NCBI GenBank assembly: GCA_029225065.1 | Contig: JAQXVT010000080.1 | Coordinates: 1-64,000, forward strand | Length of the DNA stretch: 64,000 nt | DNA from: Lachnospiraceae bacterium | GTDB lineage: Bacteria > Bacillota > Clostridia > Lachnospirales > Lachnospiraceae | Direction of reading: 5' to 3' | Translations under genes and position numbers: made by a program | The notes under the pieces: model-generated | The model's input: the letters and a program-made list of their open reading frames with translations, nothing else | Database searches by the model: none | Told to the model about the DNA's origin: nothing | In this document: positions 1-8,978 of the stretch, one piece after another | Numbering within the stretch: position 1 is the first letter of the stretch | How the letters are laid out: each line of letters opens with the position of its first letter

Positions 1-17
1 ATTGGTGGTGTAATAGA

Positions 18-1949
18 TTGAATGAAGAAAAAAGAGTAATTTATACGAAAGAGGAGCTTGCCGCGCGGGTTCGCGTTCCGGCGATTGTGGAGCAGGACCT
101 GAAGCGGATTATCAGCGACCGTCTGGAGCAGTGCGGACTGTATTACCGCGTGTTTTCCCGCATTAAAACGGCCTCTTCGATGGCACATAAGTTTGAGATG
201 AAGGACTATGGAGAGGAAAACCGAAAGCTTCAGGATCTGATTGGTGTGAGGGTTAATCTGTATTTTGACGATGACGTGGAGATCTGCAAAAAGATCATGG
301 AAAATACGTTTGATCTGATTGACTGGTCAACATCTGAGATCAGTGATGAGGAATTTAAGCCAACGAAGTTAAATGGTGTGTGTCGTCTTCCAGAGTATCT
401 GCGGTCTGAGATTTCTCCGGAAACATGGGAAATGTCCATCGATGATACGTTTGAAATCCAAATCAAAACGATGTTTTTCGAAGGCTGGCATGAGATTGAA
501 CATGATATGCGCTACAAGGGAGAAGAACTCTGGAAAAATTACAATGGGTTCTCACGCTATTTCAACAGTATCCTGGCTACGTTGGAGCTGTGCGACAAAT
601 CGATGGTGACGCTGTTTGAGGATCTTGGCCATTCCCTTTACAAATCCGGCAGATGGAGCGACATGATTAAGAGCCATTTCCGATTAAAGCTCGGTGAAGG
701 AGTGTTGTATCCGGAGGTGGAGCAGGTATTAAATGAAGATGTCGAGCAGCAGGTTGAGAATCTGGCGAAGCGCATTTATAAAACAAGCAAGCAGACGCTG
801 GTGGATCAGCTGCTGCGGCGCAGCCGAAAGATTCCGATCAATGTCAACACGATCATTGCATTGCTTAATGACAGCCAGTTTCACGATGCGAGGCTGACCG
901 CGATTTTCAAAAAGCGTGATGTTTACAATGACGGCCGGGAGGAAAGCCTTGGCGAGTCGAGACATTATGAGATGCAGCCGTTGACACGTCATACCGTTTT
1001 TCAGATGTGTACGCAGGTAGATGGCAGCCGCATGAAAGACATAAAGAATCCATCACCGGATGTGATCTTTGAGCAGTCTGCGGATTCTATTTATCAGTGG
1101 GTTGTCGGAAAATACGGCGGACTGTTTAAAAATATGCCGGCTGAGACGTGTACGTATCATGCAGATATCCTTGCGTACCATGTGGCAGTCAATTATGACC
1201 GGGAAAACCGCAGAATGCACATGCATGTGCGTCATATGGATATGGAAGTCGGAGGCAGGATCTGGTATTCGGAGGCAAGTCTGGAGGTCGATGCAATGGA
1301 GCGGGTGCTGCTGAAGGTCTGTAACGGTTACGCGGAGCCGGAGCGTGAGCACATGGTACAGGATGCGGGCATGATCTTTTTCAGCTATCCGGGTTATTAC
1401 AAGACAATCGTGGACAGCATTGGGATTGTGAACGGGATCGAGTGTGTCAACCGCCGCCGCATTTTGAAGGAAGAGCAGTTTGCCGGGATTCAGCAGGCAC
1501 TGAAAGACCCGGCGTGCATGTTTCCGCTTGTACTGATTGTATCGAAGCGGATGGAGGACGGTATGATGGACGAGGACTGGCTTGGTCAGTTCCGTGTATC
1601 AGATTTTACAAGAACGGTATGGCGGTATGCACACGTTTTTACGTGCTATGAGGAAGTGGGAAAAAAATTTCTTGAGCAGCTTGGCATCCGAAAGGAACGC
1701 GCAGGTCAGATCCCGCGGCTGTACATTTTCTGGCCGGACGGCGATGTGGATGACTACGGACCGGAGGATGTGGAAAACTGCAGCTTCGGCCGTCATCTGG
1801 AAGCGCGTGGCGATGCAAGAACGTACGATATCGTGCGCGGCGGACAGGCATTTTACCACAAAATTGTGACGGACCTGCGCGAGTGGAACGTGTCCGCAGA
1901 GCGCTGGGAAGGGTTTAAATTAGAGATCTTGACGGAGCTGCCAAGCTAG
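18..1949 (+). CDS. RelA/SpoT-fold nucleotidyltransferase-like protein with large unassigned C-terminus
   Basis: The first ~170 residues resemble the alarmone synthetase (RelA/SpoT) fold. RIKTASSMAHK (48-58) matches the basic RxKxxxS loop, DLIGVRV (73-79) the metal-binding DxxGxR strand, and FEIQIKT with EIEHDMRYK (145-167) the conserved EVQIRT/EIEH block. The usual GYRSIH loop, which stacks on the acceptor nucleotide, is not evident; NGVCRLP (119-125) sits there. I see no HD hydrolase, TGS or ACT domain. The ~470-residue remainder is soluble-looking and I do not recognise it. The TTG start is supported by GGTGGTG at 4-10, but the frame is open to base 1, so the true start may lie outside the window. 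Whether it makes (p)ppGpp, another pyrophosphorylated product or nothing is unknown. A strong terminator follows. Confidence 0.6.
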   Translation: MNEEKRVIYTKEELAARVRVPAIVEQDLKRIISDRLEQCGLYYRVFSRIKTASSMAHKFEMKDYGEENRKLQDLIGVRVNLYFDDDVEICKKIMENTFDLIDWSTSEISDEEFKPTKLNGVCRLPEYLRSEISPETWEMSIDDTFEIQIKTMFFEGWHEIEHDMRYKGEELWKNYNGFSRYFNSILATLELCDKSMVTLFEDLGHSLYKSGRWSDMIKSHFRLKLGEGVLYPEVEQVLNEDVEQQVENLAKRIYKTSKQTLVDQLLRRSRKIPINVNTIIALLNDSQFHDARLTAIFKKRDVYNDGREESLGESRHYEMQPLTRHTVFQMCTQVDGSRMKDIKNPSPDVIFEQSADSIYQWVVGKYGGLFKNMPAETCTYHADILAYHVAVNYDRENRRMHMHVRHMDMEVGGRIWYSEASLEVDAMERVLLKVCNGYAEPEREHMVQDAGMIFFSYPGYYKTIVDSIGIVNGIECVNRRRILKEEQFAGIQQALKDPACMFPLVLIVSKRMEDGMMDEDWLGQFRVSDFTRTVWRYAHVFTCYEEVGKKFLEQLGIRKERAGQIPRLYIFWPDGDVDDYGPEDVENCSFGRHLEARGDARTYDIVRGGQAFYHKIVTDLREWNVSAERWEGFKLEILTELPS

Positions 1950-2031
1950 AGTAGCTTTTAAGTGGGAAATGCAGGAAAGAGAAAGTGAATTGTGAATAAT
2001 CGTTTTGACAGTATTATAAAGAAGAGAGCGA

Positions 2032-2066
2032 GAGAAACCAGATCAGACGATCCGGTTTCTCTTTTT
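2032..2066 (+). terminator. Intrinsic terminator of the RelA/SpoT-like gene
   Basis: A 13-bp stem with one mismatch (GAGAAACCAGATC against GATCCGGTTTCTC), a 4-nt loop and a run of five T. It ends the upstream gene before the transporter remnant. Confidence 0.85.
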
Positions 2067-2082
2067 CCATTCACGCGGCGGC

Positions 2083-2450
2083 ATGCCCATCACGCCGTCA
2101 GCTGTTATCAAACCGAACGCTCCGGATGATGACGGAAACTGGGCGATTGCACTTCTGACGGAAGGCTCCTTCAATCAGGGAGGTACAACAGTCAGCATTT
2201 ACAAGGACAGCCTGAACAAGGAGGCTGCATGGGCTTACCTGAAATATACGTACTTCTCAGAGGAAGGTGCAGCAATTGTCATGATCGGTCTGATGCTTCC
2301 GACGCAGATTTCTGTGATCGGTTACGTTATGGAAATGTGGACGGCGCATCTGACGAACACCCTGTGGTCGGTTATCTGTGTCTGGATTGCCAATCCGTTC
2401 AGTGCCTTTTTTCATAATGCAGTTTCTGCCAGGACTCGATTATACAGCGC
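2083..2450 (+). pseudogene. Chimeric remnant of a sugar ABC transporter (binding protein fused to permease fragment)
   Basis: The frame encodes two unrelated transporter pieces. ITPSAVIKPNAPDDDGNW through EEGAAIVM reads like the C-terminal lobe of a family 1 sugar-binding protein. From about 2281 it continues as GLMLPTQISVIG...LTNTLW...IANPFSAFF, which resembles the interior of a MalG-type permease. At the six-T run 2407-2412 the homology leaves the frame: the next frame carries FFIMQFLPGLDYTA, the expected permease continuation. Homology ends near 2450, just before the opp promoter. There is no ribosome binding site, signal peptide or complete domain. I infer an internal deletion joining two genes of a lost operon, followed by a frameshift. 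Confidence 0.7.
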
Positions 2451-2467
2451 AAAAACGCGTTTTTCGG

Positions 2468-2496
2468 TTGACAAAAACTGTGGAAAAGGCTATAGT
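2468..2496 (+). promoter_or_regulatory. Sigma-A promoter of the opp operon
   Basis: TTGACA (2468-2473), a 17-bp spacer and TATAGT (2491-2496), 70 bp upstream of oppB. It is a near-consensus vegetative promoter directly after the transporter remnant. Confidence 0.8.
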
Positions 2497-2567
2497 TAAT
2501 AACATATGTCTTCACAGTACAGACATCTGTAGACAATACAAAAAAGAGATAAGGAGTGTGATGGAAT

Positions 2568-3479
2568 TTGGCTAAATACATAGTAAAACGAGTTTTATTA
2601 GCCATCGTAACCGTATTTATTGTCTGTGCGATTACGTTTTTTTCCATGAACGCGATCCCTGGAGGACCGTTCGAGGGAGAAAAAGCGCTCAGCCCTGATG
2701 TAAAAGCAGTGCTGATGGAGCGCTACAATCTGGACAAACCGGTAGGAGAACAGTTCGTGCTGTATCTCGGAAATCTGCTGCACGGCGATTTTGGTGTGTC
2801 ACTGAAAACAGGCCGTGACATCGGAACCACCATTTTTGATTCTTTCAAGATTTCTGCAAAGCTTGGCGGCATGGCAGCACTGGTTGCACTGATCGCCGGC
2901 GTGATCCTGGGAAGTACCGCTGCTTTGATGAGAAACAAGTGGCCGGATCGTGTGATCGTGTTCTTTTCCACGCTGGCAGCGGCAGTTCCGAGCTTCGTGC
3001 TGGCATCACTTTTGCTGCTGGTATTCTGTATTCAGCTGCAGTGGATTCCGGTCTGGAGCACACAGAACCAGAATTATGTGCTTCCGATTATTGCGCTTTC
3101 CTTCTATCCGATGGCGTACATCACCCGCCTGACAAAGACGAGCATGCTTGACGCGCTCGGACAGGATTACGTGCGCACGGCAAGAGCAAAGGGTGTGCCG
3201 CAGATCTTTGTTATTTTCAAACATGCGCTGCGTAACGCACTGATTCCGGTTATCACGTACGTAGGACCGATGCTGGCCTCTATCCTGACCGGAAGTCTGG
3301 TCGTTGAGAACATCTTTACGATCGGCGGACTCGGAGCTAAATTCATCACTGGTATCACGACGAGAGACTACCCGATGATTATGGGAACCACCATTTTCCT
3401 TGCGACGCTGATGGTTATCATGAACCTGCTCAGCGATATCGTTTACAAGCTGGTAGATCCGAGAATCACATTTGAATAG
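2568..3479 (+). CDS. oppB: Peptide ABC transporter permease OppB
   Basis: This is the first of the two membrane subunits of a peptide/nickel-class ABC importer. The 303 residues fit the DppB/OppB family: an N-terminal transmembrane helix (about 9-30), a periplasm-type loop with ALSPDVKAVLMERYNLDKPVGEQ, then five more helices. The cytoplasmic EAA loop that contacts the ATPase is visible as ARAKGVPQIFVIFKHALRNA. The start is TTG, chosen because AAGGAG lies at 2551-2556 and the nearby ATG at 2561 is in another frame. It opens the operon oppB-C-D-F-A, all on the plus strand with short gaps. Confidence 0.93.
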   Translation: MAKYIVKRVLLAIVTVFIVCAITFFSMNAIPGGPFEGEKALSPDVKAVLMERYNLDKPVGEQFVLYLGNLLHGDFGVSLKTGRDIGTTIFDSFKISAKLGGMAALVALIAGVILGSTAALMRNKWPDRVIVFFSTLAAAVPSFVLASLLLLVFCIQLQWIPVWSTQNQNYVLPIIALSFYPMAYITRLTKTSMLDALGQDYVRTARAKGVPQIFVIFKHALRNALIPVITYVGPMLASILTGSLVVENIFTIGGLGAKFITGITTRDYPMIMGTTIFLATLMVIMNLLSDIVYKLVDPRITFE

Positions 3480-3490
3480 GAGGGGATGAA

Positions 3491-4579
3491 ATGGCAAATA
3501 CAGAAAATACAAAAGACACTGAATTTCCAAAGAAGAATCCTCTGAGCATGCAAATCGATCTCGCGAAGTTTGCACCGGCAACCGATGAGGAAAAAGCGCA
3601 GCAGGAGGTCATGAGCGAGTCGACGACCTTTTTTAAGGACGGTATGCGCAAGCTTCTGAAAAATCCGCTGGCGGTGGGAAGTATCATCGTACTGATTCTT
3701 ATCATCGCAGCCGCGGTTGTTGGCCCGATGATTGTTCCGTACGGCTATGAGGAGATGATTTCCGTAAACGGACGCCGTGACAAGACGGCGAAGAACCTCG
3801 GACCGTTTGAGTGGTCCAAAAACGAGCAGAAGGCAATCGATTCCGGCGAGAAGCTGTTTCCGCATATTCTTGGCACGGATGAGCAGTGCCGTGATTATTT
3901 TGTCCGTATTCTTTACGGTACGCGCGTATCGCTGTTCATCGGATTTTTCGCGGCAATCCTCGTACTTGTGATCGGACTGATTTACGGAAGTATATCGGGG
4001 TATGCAGGCGGAAAAGTCGATATGATCATGATGCGTATCGTCGATGTCATATACTCACTTCCGGACATGCTGATGGTTATTCTGCTGTCCGTCGTGCTGA
4101 AAGAAGTGCTGACGCCGGTGATCGAGGGCACGTTCCTTGCGCGCCTTGGAAGCAACATGATCTCACTGTTCATCGTTTTCGGACTTCTTTACTGGGTCGG
4201 CATGGCACGTCTTGTGCGCGGCCAGATCCTTTCCATCAAGGAAAATGAATACATTCTCGCGGCACGTTCGATCGGTGCGAAGCCGGGACGGATTATCAAA
4301 AAGCATATCCTTCCGAACTGCCTGAGCGTTATCATCATTTCCACTGCACTTCAGGTGCCGTCCGCAATCTTTACGGAGAGCTTCTTAAGCTTTGCAGGCC
4401 TTGGTGTGCAGGCACCGATGCCGTCACTTGGCTCTCTGGCAAACGCGGCACGCGGCGGTATGATGAGCTACCCGCACAAACTGGTATTTCCGGCCGTTGT
4501 GATCTGTCTGATCGTTTTGGCATTCAACCTGCTTGGCGACGGACTGCGCGACGCATTTGACCCGAAACTTAGGAGGTAA
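3491..4579 (+). CDS. oppC: Peptide ABC transporter permease OppC
   Basis: Second membrane subunit of the importer. It has the OppC pattern: a cytoplasmic N-terminal tail of ~55 residues, a first membrane helix at about 58-78 (VGSIIVLILIIAAAVVGPMI), a long extracytoplasmic segment containing the OppC-typical FPHILGTDEQCRDYF, and five further helices. The EAA loop is AARSIGAKPGRIIKKHILPN. At 362 residues it is slightly long, mostly through the N-terminal tail. The ATG follows AGGAGGGG at 3479-3486. The gap to oppB is 11 bp, so the two are surely cotranscribed. Confidence 0.93.
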   Translation: MANTENTKDTEFPKKNPLSMQIDLAKFAPATDEEKAQQEVMSESTTFFKDGMRKLLKNPLAVGSIIVLILIIAAAVVGPMIVPYGYEEMISVNGRRDKTAKNLGPFEWSKNEQKAIDSGEKLFPHILGTDEQCRDYFVRILYGTRVSLFIGFFAAILVLVIGLIYGSISGYAGGKVDMIMMRIVDVIYSLPDMLMVILLSVVLKEVLTPVIEGTFLARLGSNMISLFIVFGLLYWVGMARLVRGQILSIKENEYILAARSIGAKPGRIIKKHILPNCLSVIIISTALQVPSAIFTESFLSFAGLGVQAPMPSLGSLANAARGGMMSYPHKLVFPAVVICLIVLAFNLLGDGLRDAFDPKLRR

Positions 4580-4584
4580 GGAAG

Positions 4585-5601
4585 ATGAGTACGAATACAA
4601 GTGAATATCTGCTGGAAGTGAAAGATCTTCATACCTCATTTTTCACAGATTCCGGTGAAGTAAAAGCGGTAAACGGCGTATCCTTTACGCTGAAGCCGGG
4701 CGAGATCATGGGAATCGTCGGTGAGTCCGGATCCGGAAAGAGTGTGACGGCTTACTCCATCATGCGGATTCTGGCAGACACCGGACGAATCACAGGCGGA
4801 CAGGTACTGTACCGCGGCGAAGATCTTGCGACGTATGACAATAAAAAGATGGCGGGTTTCCGCGGAAAATGCTGCAGTATCATTTTCCAGGACCCGATGA
4901 CGAGTCTGAATCCGGTTTTTACAGTCGGAAGTCAGATCATGGAAGCGATTCGCCTTCACACGAATAAATCGAAATCCGAAGTGAAAGCAAGAGCGATCGA
5001 GATGCTGGAGCTGGTCGGTGTCAATGAGCCGGCAAAGCGTATCAATCAGTATCCGCATGAGCTTTCCGGTGGTATGCGTCAGCGTGTTATGATAGCGATG
5101 GCACTGGCCTGTGAACCGGATATCCTGATCGCGGATGAGCCGACGACCGCGCTTGACGTGACGATCCAGGCACAGATCCTGGAGCTGATGCAGGATCTGC
5201 AGAAGCGTCTCGGCATGGCGATCATCATGGTTACGCATGACCTTGGTGTTATCGCAGACATGTGCGACAAGATTGTGGTTATGTACGGCGGAAGCATCTG
5301 CGAGCGCGGTACGGCCGATGATATTTTCTACGATGCAAGACATGAGTACACGAAAGGGCTGCTGCGTTCTATTCCGAACGTAAACAACAGCAAGGAGCGT
5401 CTGATTCCGATCAGCGGTACGCCGATCAACCTTCTGAACATGCCGAAGGGCTGTGCATTCTGCAGCCGCTGTGACAAGGCGATGAAGATCTGTCTGGATC
5501 AGAAGCCGGAGGAAGTAGCAGTCAGCGAGACGCATCAGGCAGCCTGCTGGATGAATATAAAGAAAATGATGGAAGAACAGGCAGGAGGTGCGAACGCATG
5601 A
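4585..5601 (+). CDS. oppD: Peptide ABC transporter ATPase OppD
   Basis: First ATPase subunit of the importer. Walker A is GESGSGKS (46-53), the signature is LSGGMRQRV, Walker B is ILIADEP, and the switch histidine lies in VTHDLGV. The C-terminus has the oligopeptide/dipeptide extension with a cysteine cluster ([14 protein letters not shown]...AACW), which in this family binds a metal or iron-sulfur cluster. The ATG is preceded by AGGAGGTAAGG, which overlaps the stop of oppC. The last codons overlap oppF by 4 bp (ATGA), indicating translational coupling of the two ATPases. Confidence 0.95.
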   Translation: MSTNTSEYLLEVKDLHTSFFTDSGEVKAVNGVSFTLKPGEIMGIVGESGSGKSVTAYSIMRILADTGRITGGQVLYRGEDLATYDNKKMAGFRGKCCSIIFQDPMTSLNPVFTVGSQIMEAIRLHTNKSKSEVKARAIEMLELVGVNEPAKRINQYPHELSGGMRQRVMIAMALACEPDILIADEPTTALDVTIQAQILELMQDLQKRLGMAIIMVTHDLGVIADMCDKIVVMYGGSICERGTADDIFYDARHEYTKGLLRSIPNVNNSKERLIPISGTPINLLNMPKGCAFCSRCDKAMKICLDQKPEEVAVSETHQAACWMNIKKMMEEQAGGANA

Positions 5602-6560
5602 GCAGCGAATATCTCGTAGAGGTCAAAGATCTGAAGCAGCACTTCCCGATCAAGACCGGATTTATGAAAACCACATACTTAAAAGCAGTGGACGGCGTTT
5701 CCTTCGCAATCAAGCCGGGCGAGACACTTGGACTCGTAGGAGAGAGCGGATGCGGCAAAACAACCGTTGGCCGGACGCTTTTAAGATTATATGAGCCGAC
5801 GGGGGGACAGGTATTATTTAACGGAGAAGAAGTGACGAACAAAAATATCACTGCGCTGCGCAAAGAGATGCAGATGGTATTTCAGGACCCGTATTCTTCT
5901 CTTGACCCGCGTATGACCGTCGAGGATATCATCGGCGAGCCGCTGGATGTGCATAAGCTTTACAAATCCAAAGCAGAGCGCCGTGACAAAATCCTGAATC
6001 TGATGGAGCTGGTCGGACTGAACGCAGAACATGCGACGCGTTATGCGCATGAGTTCTCCGGCGGACAGCGCCAGCGTATCGGTATCGCACGTGCACTTGC
6101 CGTAGATCCGAAATTCATCGTCTGCGATGAGCCGGTATCCGCGCTGGACGTATCGATTCAGGCACAGGTTGTCAACATGTTTGAGGATCTGCAGGAAAAG
6201 CTTGGCGTGGCCTATCTGTTCATTGCCCATGACCTGCTGATCGTGCGTCACATTTCTGACCGTATCGCTGTTATGTACCTCGGAAAGATTGTCGAGATCG
6301 CGGATGCGGACGAACTGAGCGATCATCCGCAGCATCCGTATACACAGTCACTGCTTTCCGCTGTGCCGATTCCGGATCCGAAGATCACAAGACAGAGAAA
6401 GCGTATCATCCTGGAAGGAGACGTGCCGAGCCCGATGAACATGCCGACCGGCTGTGCATTCCGCTCCCGCTGCCGTTATGCGACCGAGAAGTGCGCACAG
6501 CAGTGCCCGAATCTGGAAGACAGAGGAAACGGACATTTTGTTGCATGTTGGAATAAATGA
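5598..6560 (+). CDS. oppF: Peptide ABC transporter ATPase OppF
   Basis: Second ATPase subunit, which pairs with OppD. Walker A is GESGCGKT, the signature is FSGGQRQRI, Walker B is FIVCDEP and the switch histidine is in IAHDLL. The C-terminal extension again has spaced cysteines ([18 protein letters not shown]). The start is the ATG of an ATGA overlap with oppD, behind AGGAGG at 5582-5587. No terminator is seen in the ~160 bp between it and oppA, so oppA is probably cotranscribed. Confidence 0.95.
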   Translation: MSSEYLVEVKDLKQHFPIKTGFMKTTYLKAVDGVSFAIKPGETLGLVGESGCGKTTVGRTLLRLYEPTGGQVLFNGEEVTNKNITALRKEMQMVFQDPYSSLDPRMTVEDIIGEPLDVHKLYKSKAERRDKILNLMELVGLNAEHATRYAHEFSGGQRQRIGIARALAVDPKFIVCDEPVSALDVSIQAQVVNMFEDLQEKLGVAYLFIAHDLLIVRHISDRIAVMYLGKIVEIADADELSDHPQHPYTQSLLSAVPIPDPKITRQRKRIILEGDVPSPMNMPTGCAFRSRCRYATEKCAQQCPNLEDRGNGHFVACWNK

Positions 6561-6722
6561 TGGTATAATGAGAAAGTTTTAAGGGGTTATCCTTTTAAAC
6601 TGATAAAGCGGCAGCGCAGAAAAAATTATCTGTCTGCTGCAAAAATAAAACGGGGCACGGTTCAGTACTTGGCGGAAGGCTGACCGGATACCGTTACAAA
6701 AAAACAAATGGAGGTAGGGATT

Positions 6723-8552
6723 ATGAAGAGAAAAAAACTCATGGCGATCACGCTTGCTGCAGTGACAGCAATCGCACCGGCATCCGCTGCATTTGCAGAG
6801 GAAGCTACGGAAGCCGCTACTGAGGCTGCTACAGAGGCAGCAGCAGAAGGTGAGACAGAAGCAGCCGCTGAGGCAGCAGACGGAGATGTTGCTCCGATCG
6901 AGGGCGCAGACGTTGCAAAGAAGTCTTCTGAAGCAGCACCGGATTGGCAGGAGTACAACAACCTGATCCAGGAGATCAAGACTACCACAGATATGGCTGA
7001 GCGTGAAGCAATGATGCATCAGGCAGAGGACATGCTGATGGAGACAGGTGCTCTTGTTCCGCTGTACTACTACAATGATATTTATCTTCAGAAAGAAAAC
7101 GTAACAGGCATCTACTGCAACAACTATGGATTCAAATATTTCATGTTTGCAGATGCAGGTGACGCTACCACACTTCGCCTGAACCTGGCAAGTGAACCGG
7201 ATAAGCTTGACCCGGCACTGAACTCCACCGTTGACGGCGCATGCCTTGCTGTAAACAGCTTCAATGGCCTTTGCACCTACGATGAGAACGGTGAGATCGC
7301 AATGGACTTCGCTGACAGCTACGAAGCAAGCGAGGACGGCCTGACCTATACTTTCACTCTGAAGGATGGCCTGAAGTGGAGCGATGGCACAGACCTGAAT
7401 GCAAACGATTTCGTTTACTCCTGGAACCGTGCTGCAAGCGCAGAGACAGGTGCTGACTACGCATATATGTTTGACCCGATCGCAAGAAAAGATGACGGCA
7501 CACTTGATATGACCGCAAGTGATGACGGAAAGACCCTTACCATCAATCTGGTAGCTCCGTGCGCATACTTCCTTGACCTTTGCGCATTCCCGGCATTCTA
7601 CGCAGTTCCGCAGGCAAGCGTTGAGGCTGCTGACGGATGGGAGCAGAACCCGGGTGCATGGTGTCAGGAAGCTGGATTCGTAACCAGCGGCGCTTACACA
7701 CTGGAGAGCTGGACACACAACGAGAGCATGGTTTACGTAAAGAACCCGAACTACTATCGTGCAGACGAAGTGAAGATCGAGCGTCTTGAGTTCATGCTGA
7801 GTGCAGATGACACCGCAATCTACGCTGCTTACAATGCAGGCGACCTTGATTTCGCTGATACCGTTCCGACGGATGAGATTCAGAGCCTTCTGGACAATCC
7901 GGAATTCCACATCATCGACAACCTTGGTACCTACTACGTATGCTTCAACGTAAACAGTGATCTGTTCGCTGGCAAGACTCCGGAGCAGGCAGCTGCTATG
8001 AGACGTGGTCTTACTCTCCTGATCGACCGTGACTACATCGTAGAGAACATCGGTCAGACAGGTCAGCAGCTTGCAAACACCTTCATCCCGGCAGGTATGG
8101 CAGATGGCAACGGCGGCGAGTTCCGTCAGAACGATGACGCTTACACCTATCCGAACGAAGAGGCAGTTGGATACTACGATCCGTCCTATGATGCGTACGA
8201 TGATAACCTTGCACAGGCAATCGAACTTCTGAAAGAGGCTGGTTATGAGTTCGTAGACGATGGAAACGGAAACGAAGTTCTCTCTGACGCAACTCCGATC
8301 GACATCACCTACATCACCAACGACGGAAGCGGACACGTTGCAGTCGCAGAGGCTCTGCAGCAGGATTTCGCAGCAATCGGCGCAAACCTGACCATCGAGA
8401 CAAACGAGTGGAACGTATTCCTGAACGAGCGTAAAGCTGGTAACTTCGATATGGCCCGCAATGGCTGGCTCGCTGACTTCAACGACCCGATCAACATGCT
8501 TGAGATGTGGACGACAGACAGCGGAAACAACGACGTACAGTTTGGTAAATAA
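6723..8552 (+). CDS. oppA: Peptide ABC transporter substrate-binding protein OppA, apparently circularly permuted
   Basis: A secreted family 5 solute-binding protein that should deliver peptides to OppBCDF. After a Sec signal peptide (1-25, cleavage after AFA) and an E/A/T-rich linker (26-70), residues ~72-145 read APDWQEYNNLI...EDMLMETGALVPLYYYN...GFKYFMFADA. In this family that block is normally the very C-terminus. The usual N-terminal start (TLRLNLASEPDKLDPALN) follows at ~150. The protein ends at SGNNDVQFGK, just where the displaced block would normally begin. The order is therefore signal, C-terminal piece, core. There is no lipobox cysteine, so it is probably released rather than lipid-anchored. 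The ATG at 6723 has GGAGGTAGGG 5 bp upstream; an in-frame ATG at 6708 overlaps that site and was rejected. Confidence 0.9.
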   Translation: MKRKKLMAITLAAVTAIAPASAAFAEEATEAATEAATEAAAEGETEAAAEAADGDVAPIEGADVAKKSSEAAPDWQEYNNLIQEIKTTTDMAEREAMMHQAEDMLMETGALVPLYYYNDIYLQKENVTGIYCNNYGFKYFMFADAGDATTLRLNLASEPDKLDPALNSTVDGACLAVNSFNGLCTYDENGEIAMDFADSYEASEDGLTYTFTLKDGLKWSDGTDLNANDFVYSWNRAASAETGADYAYMFDPIARKDDGTLDMTASDDGKTLTINLVAPCAYFLDLCAFPAFYAVPQASVEAADGWEQNPGAWCQEAGFVTSGAYTLESWTHNESMVYVKNPNYYRADEVKIERLEFMLSADDTAIYAAYNAGDLDFADTVPTDEIQSLLDNPEFHIIDNLGTYYVCFNVNSDLFAGKTPEQAAAMRRGLTLLIDRDYIVENIGQTGQQLANTFIPAGMADGNGGEFRQNDDAYTYPNEEAVGYYDPSYDAYDDNLAQAIELLKEAGYEFVDDGNGNEVLSDATPIDITYITNDGSGHVAVAEALQQDFAAIGANLTIETNEWNVFLNERKAGNFDMARNGWLADFNDPINMLEMWTTDSGNNDVQFGK

Positions 8553-8595
8553 TTAAGGGACGAAAGAACCTGATTCCGCAGGCAGCGGAAGAGAG

Positions 8596-8626
8596 GGGCG
8601 GCATGCTTGGGCGTGCCGTCCTTTTT
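8596..8626 (+). terminator. Intrinsic terminator of the opp operon
   Basis: An 11-bp stem (GGGCGGCATGC against GCGTGCCGTCC, two G-T pairs), a 4-nt loop and five T. It directly abuts the left end of the palindromic element at 8627. Confidence 0.85.
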
Positions 8627-8768
8627 GTTACTGTTCAGAGCCAAGTAAAATTTCATAAAACATGCGTAAAATGCCTGCATTTTTAAGCTTGTTTTTGAAA
8701 TTTTATTTGGCGGATACGCCACACCAATGAAATGCGAAGCATTTTGGAGGTGGGGTCTGAACAGTAAC
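8627..8768. repeat. 142-bp MITE-like palindromic element
   Basis: The element is bounded by 13-bp perfect terminal inverted repeats, GTTACTGTTCAGA (8627-8639) and TCTGAACAGTAAC (8756-8768). Inside is a second inverted repeat: AAGTAAAATTTCATAAAAC near 8643 against GTTTTTGAAATTTTATTTGG near 8691. A third small one is AAATGC-GAA-GCATTT near 8731. Its right part resembles, in inverted orientation, the 60-bp element at 52638-52697. It has no coding capacity. It fits a non-autonomous transposable element or a dispersed RNA hairpin family, lying between the opp terminator and the pepP promoter. Confidence 0.7.
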
Positions 8769-8794
8769 CTTTAGAAGAAAAGGTGGAAATTTCA

Positions 8795-8824
8795 TTTCCA
8801 GAAAGCCAGTTCGCGTGGTATAAT
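8795..8824 (+). promoter_or_regulatory. Sigma-A promoter of the Xaa-Pro aminopeptidase gene
   Basis: TTTCCA (8795-8800), an 18-bp spacer and a perfect TATAAT (8819-8824) with the extended -10 TGG. The leader to the ATG at 8979 is about 150 nt and I see no recognisable riboswitch in it. Confidence 0.7.
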
Positions 8825-8978
8825 AGATGTTGCAGGCTTCGTACCGGCTGTCTCTGGCTATACCATGCAGAGAATGGCTGGAAAAAGCAGATTGGGAGAT
8901 CGATCCGTGACAGCATACGGAGTCAGAAGAATGGAAGCCCAGACAAAAGAAAATAAGGGGCTTCAAGAGGAGCAGAAC

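Noticed and set aside
2005-2020. TTGACA with TATAAA after the RelA/SpoT-like gene
   Set aside because: The spacing is only 4 bp, so it cannot be a promoter.
4636-5535. 299-codon minus-strand frame across oppD
   Set aside because: Antisense to an intact ABC ATPase and without family features.
6579-8336. 585-codon open frame on the minus strand across oppA
   Set aside because: It mirrors the codon pattern of the real oppA, has a Cys/Val-rich nonsensical product and no ribosome site.
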